From the NCBI RefSeq assembly GCF_905220415.1, contig NC_059539.1, positions 10,354,001 through 10,418,000 on the forward strand: a stretch of 64,000 bases of DNA. The letters run 5' to 3'. A program made the translations under genes and the position numbers. Origin of the DNA: Colias croceus. Its lineage: Eukaryota; Arthropoda; Insecta; Lepidoptera; Pieridae. Shown here piece by piece: positions 23,401-33,680 of the stretch; position 1 is the stretch's first letter, and each line of letters begins with the position of its first letter. The notes under the pieces are model-generated. The model did no database searches, was not told the origin of the DNA, and was given only the letters and a program-made list of their open reading frames with translations.

Positions 23401-26400
23401 TTAAAATAAAATTTCAATAGGTTATTGACTTCTAAATATAAATAATTTTAATGTAATTTAAACAATATCTCGCCATTTATTTTAATTACGTAACATAAAG
23501 TTTTCCAAGTACCAGACCGCAGTAAATACTTTATGAATTGCTATAAAGTTTTTATAGTGCAAGACCATCCTTTAGCATTTAAAGCCATCGCAAAATTAAT
23601 GGGGGTCTTAAAACAATAAGTGTGGTCTCGATCGCTTTAAGTATAGACGAGACTCGGGTGAAGTAAGTAATGTGCCCAGATTTTATATAAACAGAGCGTT
23701 ACATCCATATAGCTTGGATAATATTATAATAACATACACGTATTTTGTAGTGACTGCACTACAAAAATATATATGAGGATATTATGTTATTTATTAATGT
23801 CATCTAAATTGTTTTTAAGCTATTGCATAGCTTCTATCGCGGGCCTTGAGCGCGGGGACCGAATCGAGAAATTCCGTAACGAAAAAACCTCACGCTCCCC
23901 ACTCCGACGGGCGGAGGTGTGGCTTGAAGGCATGCTATGCAATAGCTTTACCGCGGCAGTCCCCGAGTGCCACACATCGATTTTTTTGTGTAAACATTAA
24001 ACCGAAAATCGAATTGCATTTCTAAGTAGATAAGCTTTAGTTTATTGATAAGCTTGTATTTATATACAAGCTTATCAATAAATATAATGTTTTACATAGC
24101 TATTTTCTGCAGAATAAACATAATGTGTATTCGCGTAAATTAACAATCGTAAAAACAAACATTGACATACATTTTCATTACAACAACAATAATTGAAATT
24201 TCTATCAAATATTATTTCATGTTATTTATGAAAGTAAACATAATACAATTTACAATTTATGTCCAATATATCTCCATCTGGTTGTCTTGAAAAAATCGCT
24301 ACATAGCGATAAGCCAATCGCACAGAATACATATTAGTTGCCAATAGTTTAAATGTGTTTGAAGATTAATATTTTATAATTGCCCTTTTCCGAGCAATAA
24401 TGTATATTTTCACAATAAACTAAACAGCGTTAAAATGGCCAGAACTGGACAAAATTTAATATTAAATACCTCCTATTTTTTAAGTCGGTTACTTACATAC
24501 TTGTTTCAAATGATTCAAACCGAAAAAATACAGTCGAATTGAAAACCCCCTTTTCGAAACTGTCTTATACAGTAATAACTTTACAGGATACTTCTAACAG
24601 AAGCATGTACGGGCATCAAGAACTCCGTACGTTACTACGGCGAAGGGTCTCACTCCGGGTCCCACATACCTCTCAACTTCGCCATCATGAAGGATCTGAC
24701 GAAGGAATCCGATGCACGTGACATCAAGTATGCAGTGGACAGATGGCTGACGTACAAGCCGTTGGGCAAGCCGGCTAATTGGATGGTATGTTTTGTTGAG
24801 ATGCTTTTGGTATAATCGTGGTTGTTTATATTTTACCGGATAGTATTGATCTTGCACTAACCAGTGCACAGCTTCGTTTGATAAGTGACTAATACGTGAT
24901 TTAATATTTGATCGCACCTACATTTTATTTCAAAAACAATTTTTTGAGTTCCTATTTTATAAATTGAATATAATATTATTATGCACTTAATGCTAGACCC
25001 TACATTAAAATTAAATTGCAAATAAAAAAGCAACTTGCTTATAAATGTCGTGCAAAGAGTTGTAAAAGAATTATAATGTGATAATCTTTGTAAACATTTT
25101 AGTTTACCCCTAACAGGAATAAAACAATAAAGTTTGAATAATAATTGTTGCTCTAAGGAGTCTAAGGTATATAATGTGGAATTAAAATTTGTAAGTAAAA
25201 ACAGTTAATTCATTGCTCTAAGTAGGACAATGAAGGGTTAAATATTGGATTACTTTTGTCCCGTTTGTGGACTTTATCGAAGTGAATTCCAGTTAATCCG
25301 TGTTTAAATTAATGTTTCTAAATGTACAAAATTAAGTTTAATATTCTAGTATACTTTGTGTGTTTAGGGTTTTGGCTGGCTTGGAGACAGTATGCTATTA
25401 GAATTGAATAATTTTAACGTATATTTCTCTTAAAATTCACTACAAATACTAATAGTATAAAGGCGGAGGATTCTAAATCTAACTTAAAAGTTGTTCTTTA
25501 AAATAAAAAATCTACAAAATTTGGAAGGGGAAGTAAAACCAAAATAATGTGCAAACCAATGGGAGAGTACGAGTTCTTTAAACTTAAAAAAAAATACAAT
25601 TACTGTATGAATGATGAATAACAATCATAATAAACTTCAGTAAGAAGAATTCTGCAAATTCTGATAGTGAAAAATATCATCTGTTACTATTAAAAAAAAT
25701 ATTGTTATTTTGTCATGGATAATGTTATTTTAAATAAAACAAATCATATTATTATTATTTCTTTATTTTTAGACTGGCAATCACGATAAGAGTCGTGTAG
25801 GATCCCGCTTCAGACCTGAACTGGTGGACGCCTTCAACATGCTTGTGTTGTTGTTACCAGGAATCGCAATCACGTATATGGTAAAATAATCATAATTATA
25901 ATAAATAATAATTGTTTCAATGAATAAAGTTCATACAGTATGATTAGATTTTTTCATTTGCCTTTTTTTGTGACTAGTTCATGAAGGTTGATGGAAGGAG
26001 GAGTCGTCGTCAATTATAAGTACTGTTCAAATAGCTTATAAACTCAGAGATTTGCGAAGGATTTTGGATGCAAACAAATTTAATGGTAACAATAAAAAAA
26101 AACTCATAGCAAATAACACAGAAAAGAGTAGATTTTGTCTGAACGATAAGAGTTAATAATAAAGAGAAAAACTTATATTTATATTGTTTAAACACGATTA
26201 AAAAGGTTAAATAAGATAATCTAATAGCACAGATTAAAATATAGACAATAATTGCATACAATATTGCTTCTAGATTATTATCTTAAACAGGATATTCCAT
26301 TTACCAAAAACGCTATAATGTATCCCAATAAATAGTCCACACTATTTCCATGATAAAGGGTGAAGAAATAGGAATGCTAAATGGGTTCGTGCCGTGGAGC

Positions 26401-29400
26401 GAGACGCGGGACCCCCTAGCCTGCAACACCGACGACCCCGTCAACTTCGTGGAGGTGTCCCGCGACCCCGTCAGGACCCCCTTTCAATGGAGTAGCGGGA
26501 AGAACGCTGGTAATGTACTTATACTTACACCTTGTAGTGATTTATACGGGATGTTCTAGTGGCAAACTAAGGCCATGTTCTGTGGAAGATAATACATTAA
26601 CATACTATTGTTATTGAGTTGATCACGAAAGATTAGCTCTTAAAAACTGTTGAATTATAGTGTTGTACGTAATATAACTAGGTACTGAATTTTAAAAAAT
26701 TATGACAGTTCTATGCAGAATTCGATGTTAAAATTACTCTAAAAATAAAAAATCGCCTCCTAATTTTCTTTAGATGCTCAGTTTTTTTTTGTGTTGTAAC
26801 AACCTTTTATTTACAATGCTGAAAAAGAAAATTTCATGTTTCCAGTTAAAAAATGTCAGTCGCAGCTACGGTCAAAAAGTTGGCGTTTTTGTATGTGTAC
26901 ATAAAAACTCTAAGCTTTAAGTCCTGCGGCTTATTTCCCGCCAGCCGTGATATATTTTCATATCGTCAGATAAAAAGAGATGGTCATACATCACTATTTT
27001 AATAGATGACACATTTTGTGCACGATATTTTACAATCTACGTTATAATCCGAATCATTATTTCTCTTTAAGTTTTAAAAGTTTAGACGGAGATTACTTAG
27101 GGCATTTATTTTTACTATATAATATATTGTAATTAACCTTTTTTTTCATATCTGCCTAAGATTTAAACAGAATCTCTTATATTTTCAGTAACGTATTAAT
27201 TAGCTTTTATTAATTAAACATTTTGATGAAAATGTAATGGGTACCATTCACAGGCGCACCCATCCGCTGGATTTGTAGCTGGCTACAAGTCCGCGGACCA
27301 ATCTGCGTGTGTATGTGTAGTTGTGCGCGGCTCGCGGCTCGGCGCGGGCTCGCCGTCTGGAGACGCGAGCGCCGCGCCGCACCCGAGCCGCGCCGGACAA
27401 ATCCGTACGTGTGTGTGCACGCGCGGATTTGTCGGTGAACTTGTCAGTCATTCGCCATATACATACATAATTAATTTTATAAATAATTAGCTTTCCACCC
27501 GCAGCATCGCCCGCGCAGTCAAAGAAAAACCCGCATAGTTCCCGTTCCCGTGGGATTGCCGGGATAAAACCTATCCTATTTCCCGGGATAAAAAGTAGCT
27601 TATTTCCTTTCTCGGGTATCAAAATATCTCTATACCAAATTTCATGCAAATTGCTTCAGTAGTTAAGGCGTGATTGAGTAACAGACAGACAGACAGAGTT
27701 ACTTTCGCATTTATAATAATTATTAGTATGGATTCAAAGAAATAAATGCGTTGTGATTTATGAAAAATCACAACGCATTTATTTATTTATGATATTGATT
27801 TCTAGATAACAGATTTCGATTTTTAGAGTAACGTCTCTAGTAAGTATTTAAAAAGAAAAAAGGTTCAGTTCTTTAAATCAGAAAATGTTTATTATGTTAA
27901 GAATGGTTTATTAGTAAAATCAAATATAAAAATTACTCGTATCGGTCATTATTATTATAAATATATTATTTTAATTGAAAAAAGTTAAACAAATGTGCAG
28001 TTCTAGTTCGTTCGTTATTTCTTTCTTCGTTGTTTCAGCTATTCCTTTGCCCACACGCGCTTTTTTTTCTGTGTTAAAAGCATTTCACTGACTACTAGAG
28101 CCAGAGAGCTTTTTTTCGTGGTAGGATAGATACGTGCAAGGCTCACCAAAGTTCACAGTCGACTGGACTGCAACTCGGCGCTCGTGTAGTGTGTGGGCGA
28201 TGACGGATTTGTCCACGGATTGGTACGGCTCGGGGCTCGGCTCGCGGTCCATGGACTTAAGCCCGGCATTCACTACACGCACCGCGAGCCGAGCCCCGAG
28301 CCGTACCAATCCGTGGACAAATCCGTCATCGCCCACACACTACACGTCTATCACTATCCGTCTCCAGACGGCGAGCGCTGCGCCGAGCCGCGAGCCGCGC
28401 ACAACTACACATACACACGCAGATTTGTCCGCGGACTTGTCGCCAGCTACAAATCCAGCGGATGGGTGCGCCTGTGAATGGTACCCACCCTATATAGTGA
28501 ATTTGAATACGAAGCTACATGAATTAATTTGAAAATTAATTCTCATAACAACATACGTATTCGACCCTACTTGATGGAATCATCCGTGGGTAAAGGGTAA
28601 CAGTTGCAAATTCGTGAATAATGCACGTTCATTTACGGAGAGATTCAATGCGGTCTCATTGTTTATTCACTTTGATAAATAATACATGTGGCGATGATTA
28701 AAAGATGATATTTATACGGACGGTTTCTGAAGCGAACGATTTTATGTATGAATTGATTAATATTATATGAATTTCTTGTTCATAGAGCATAAATGATTGC
28801 ATAATATGATAGGCCAAATGATCATTTGTATTGCTGTTCCTATAAACGAATATTATTAATATTATATGTATAGATAACTATGATATTTGGTAGTCCATTA
28901 CCCATGGGCGTAGCTAGCCATGGGCTCAGGGTGGGGCAACAATAATAAAAAAAATTTAACTAGCAACTTTATCCGAGGTATAATCCCGTTTAATTTTTAG
29001 GGCTTCGAGCCTCTAAAAGAAAAAAAACGAAGCTCATATTGGATCACTTTGTTGTCCGTCTGTCTGTCTATCTAAAAATATTTTTTTCTCAGGAACGCGT
29101 CGCGGTATCAAGCTGAAATTAATATTGAACACTAAAATCTACCGTCTCTTGAAGCTGTAAAAAAAATCAAACTTATATACCAACGCAATCAAAAAGATAC
29201 AGCCGTTTATGTTGCAAATTTTCACATATTTTGACATTTGAAAGGGAATCAAAACCTAAACGGTTCGCACTTCGTCCTTTATCTGCGCTATAAGACGTTA
29301 TTTCATTGAAAATTTCAAAATTCTGGGTACACGAAGAAACCTGTAGGATTTGATTCCTTGCGATCCTTGCGGATGTCGAAAATTTTCAGCAAAAACGGCT

Positions 29401-32400
29401 GTATCTTTTTGATTGGGTTGACTAGTAGTTTGATTTTTTCATAATTTCAGCATGATACTTCCATGCGTTTCAGAGAAAAATGGTCTTGACAGACAGACGG
29501 ACAACAAAGTGATCCTATAAGGGTTCCGGTTTTTCTTTTTGTGGTTTGGAACCCTAAAAATATGGTTTGGCTACTATATTATATAGTTTATCTTTCTATA
29601 GATACATTAATGTGATGTATTAATTTCTTTTTACCATGAAATAAATAAACATGTCTATATAAATGGTAAATTAAACCATTTTAAATGGTAAACGTATCCC
29701 AGTAATTAAAGCATATTTTAACCTCGCACTAAATTTCCGATGCAATTTCGTTTTTGTTTTAAAGTTTAGGGTCACTTACTGACCATAAAAACACAAATTG
29801 CTGATAGATCCAGGTGGTGCTTCGCTCGCAATCTTAAAGAAAAATTTTTGGGCGATATTTCGGAGACTATCCACTTTAGAGCCAAAGTTATTTTGCCTTT
29901 TTTATAGGAAGTAAAATTTCGCATCTTTTATACCCTGTAAACTTTTTTGTAAAACTTACCGTGTACGATTTATGGCCCATTTAATGAACCGGTTTATCGT
30001 TTTGGCTAATAACTTTTAAAATATTGGATTAATCAATAAAATGCATTTATCAATTTTTTAAGATCACTTCATTCTCTACAACTTTTGTTCAACTACTAAA
30101 TACTTAAACTTTTCTAGTGCCCATACTTTTTTAGTTTGTCGGCGGCCGGCGCTCGGCGGGTGACGCGGCCTAAAAATTTTTTTTTTACGGATGTAATGAA
30201 GACGAAAAAGAGATATCCAATGCAAGTGGATTTTTGATAAAATTTTGATTTTTTTTTATAGAAAAATTAATTTATAACACATTTTTCTAAATATCCTCCT
30301 TTCGTTTACTTTTATTTTATTCTTGCATCCGAATATAAAATAATATAAATTATAATATGTACTCAATATTATTCAGTTTTACGAAATACAATACCTAACA
30401 TAAAATATTTAAAAAGTCCATTAGGTACTATTGCAGGTGAGGAAATTAACTATTAATTTTGAAGAACTACCAGTACATAATTTTTAATTAGTTTCTTGAA
30501 TTTGTAGCATTATATGGTATGCAATATGCATAGGTAATCCAAAACTTTAAAATTGTAGGCATTAGAAAAAAAACTTTTTAACAAAAGTTGTAGAGAATAA
30601 AGTGATCTTAAAAAATGGATATATGTATTTTATTGATTAATCCAATATTTTAAGAGCCAAAAACGATAAACCAATTCATTTAATGGGCGATAAATAGTAA
30701 ACGGTGAGTTTTCCAAAAAGAGTTTACAGGATATAAAAGATGCAAAATTTTACTTTCTACAAAAAGCCATAATACAACCTAAGACAATAACTTTTGCCCT
30801 AAAGTGGATAGTTTCCGTTAAGATTGCGATCGTGGCTATATGGATCTGCTTAGGCGCTGGGCGTATGACAATTTGTTAATCAGTAAAATTAGAGGTAAAT
30901 AATTGCACATAGGAATAGACTACAAGCCCGCATAGGAAAAAAATATGGGTCAAATGAACCACCAGGGGACATATCTAGAACGATAGCAGAGCAAAAAATA
31001 ATAAGATTCATCACTATGCCGTCACTTGTAAGCTGTCCAACTGAGTGCAGATGAGAATTGAAAAGTACAGGTAGACTCGGTAAATTTTGGTCATTTGACC
31101 ATGTACGGCATTCTTAACCATCGATAGATCCATTAAAAATAATAAGAAACCGCTCAGTGCCGTACAAAAATGGTGGTCCACCAAGTCGGAATTTTTATTT
31201 AATTTCCGAGAGTTACCGGGGGTAAATTTGGTCATTTGACCATGTACGGCATCTGTGTCATACTATGCCTATACTGCTTTTAATCCATTATTCCGCAACG
31301 CCGTACAAAAATCATGGGGACAAGGGGAAAAAATCGAGAGTTGCAATCCCCTCTCTTTCTTTGACACTTTCATCAATGCTAATATTAAAAACTCGCAAGT
31401 GTTATGGAAACATATAAAGGCTCAGGTTAATGTCAAACAGAGGTCATACCCTATCCTTCCAACGCATCTCCGCGACCCAAACAAATTAAGTGCTCATTTT
31501 CTTGACATACCTGGACACGATCATGTTCTCCCCCAAACACTTACGAGATATCAACATTATCGTCATAGTGACGCTTCTTTTAATCTAAAGCCAGTGTCTC
31601 AGGACACTGTTTTAAAAGCTTTACAAGAGTTAAAATCACAAGCCATTGGTGTTGATGATATATCACTAGACATGTTCCATCTAACAACGTCTATGACCTT
31701 AACGGTGCTAACGGACATTGTTAACAGTTCTATATCATCCAGTACCTTTCCAGCATTATGGCAACATGCACTTGTAAAACCTATCCCCAAAAAAGAAAAT
31801 CCCTTAGCTGATAAAGACCTCCGCCCGATTAGCATTCTGCCCTGTCTGTCAAAGGTGCTTGAAAAAGTTGTGCATAAGCAATTGATGGCGTATCTTGAGG
31901 GCAATAATATATTGCCTGAATTACAATCCGGTTTTCGTAAGAACCGAAGTACGGCTACGGCGTTGACTGACGTGCTGGACAATATTTTGAGCGCGCACGA
32001 TAGTGGCAAGGGTACGTTGTTGGTGTTGCTAGATTACTCACGTGCTTTCGATACTCTCAATGTGCCATTGCTGTTATCCAAGCTAACATTTTATGGTTTC
32101 AGTTCGCAGTCGGTGGCGTGGTTCAGTAGCTACCTCAGTGGTAAACGGTGCCAAACGGTTGCCGTGAACAAGGAGGACGGATCAGTTTCATTTTCTCAGT
32201 GTACACCAGTAACCAGGGGTGTACCTCAGGGATCTATACTCGGTCCATTGCTGTATATTCTCTACAGTGCCGATATTTTTGATTGTATACAGCACTGTAA
32301 GTACCATGCCTATGCTGATGACATTCAATTATATATTTCATTTGATCCCTCACAGACAGCTGCATCAACCGCAAAACTTAACAGCGATCTAGATCGTATA

Positions 32401-33646
32401 TCAGCTTGGTCTCGCGAGAACTCACTGGTGCTTAATAAGGATAAAACAAAATATATGGTTTTAGGCACCCCTAATATGGTCCGTAGGATTGAGTGTGAGA
32501 ACCCAATTATTTTCATTGAAAATAATTCTATAGAACGCGTAAATGAGGCTCGAAATTTAGGAGTGATCTTCGATGAAAACCTTCGTTTCGAAAAATATGT
32601 GAATACAACTATAGCTAATTGTTTTTATCGACTTAAGCTCCTGTATCGCATTCGACAACACCTAAACGTCGATGTACGAATCCGACTCTGTGAGAGTCTG
32701 GTACTCTCCAAGTTCAATTATGCCGACGTTATGTATGGTCCCAGGTTATTATGCCGTAGCAAGAATGCGATACAGCGTGTTCAAAACGCGTGTGCGCGTT
32801 TTTGTTGGGATATTCCTCCCAGGACCCATATTACTCCGTACCTGGTAGAGGCTAGGTGCCTTAAAATGGAATATCGTAGGCGGTTGCACCTCGCGTCACT
32901 CCTTTTTGGAGTGGTTATAACGAAAGCCCCGAAATATCTATACGATAAACTAACCTGGATGGGGGAAGGCAGCGCCTATGACACCCGTTCCTCATTTCAT
33001 AAACTTGCCATGCCGAGGAGTTTCACAATTGCCTTCAGGGGAAGTTTCAAATACTCCGCAACTAAGTGTTGGAACAATCTTCCACCACCAATATTAAACT
33101 CCAACACATTAAACTCTTTTAAAATTAAATATAAAAAATATCTCTTACAGGAGTTCAAAATCCAGCCTTAGTTGCGTATTTTTCATTAGGTCGTAGCATA
33201 TTTAATATTATGTAGGTATATTATCATTCTATCTGATTATTATGTATTGTTATTGTATTATTATGTATTGTATTGTTATTGTTGAAAAATCTGAAATTTA
33301 TTTATGTGTATGTATATCTTGTGTTTTTTATTTACATGTTCTAATTATAATATAATATATTTGCGAACGTACTGCCGCTCCAATCACTACAGAGAGGGGC
33401 CACTGAAAATCAGTGTTGCAACTGTGTTGCAACATATACTGAGTGGCTACCTGGTTTGGCTCCACTTACTGTTTCTCACATTAATTTTTATTATTATTAT
33501 TATTTTTTTTTTTTCTGTACTAATAAGATTGTTACCTATCGTTATTTTAATTGTTTACTTGTTTTTTATTTGTTTGAAATTGTTTGTTATCTGTGTTTTC
33601 ATTATTAATTTAAATTGTATAAGTATTGTGGAGTTAAATAAATGTT

Positions 33647-33680
<34 letters not shown>

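Larger units (their letters stand above)
27239..28486. mobile_element. Palindromic element with about 129-bp GC-rich terminal inverted repeats
   Basis: The left arm 27239-27367 starts GGGTACCATTCACAGGCG. The right arm 28358-28486 is its near-identical inverted copy ending CGCCTGTGAATGGTACCC. The GC-rich arms contrast with the AT-rich surroundings. The interior holds a short interspersed repeat (27486-27732), a 19-bp hairpin (27740-27784) and a second perfect palindrome (28184-28345). No transposase. No convincing target duplication was found, so the superfamily is unknown. Confidence 0.75.

Noticed and set aside
27239..28486. Assigning the palindromic element to hAT, Merlin or Transib
   Set aside because: No direct duplication of 5, 8 or 9 bp was seen at the ends, so no superfamily can be supported.
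27248..28532. Arg/Ala-rich frames on both strands at 27248-27649 and 28085-28532
   Set aside because: They are translations of the GC-rich inverted repeats and palindrome, mirrored between strands.
31083..31240. GGTCATTTGACC dyads as hormone-receptor (ecdysone-type) response elements
   Set aside because: Insect ecdysone sites are inverted half-sites with a 1-bp spacer, whereas here the spacer is 2 bp. The motif tracks the transposon's arms, so a transposase site is more likely.
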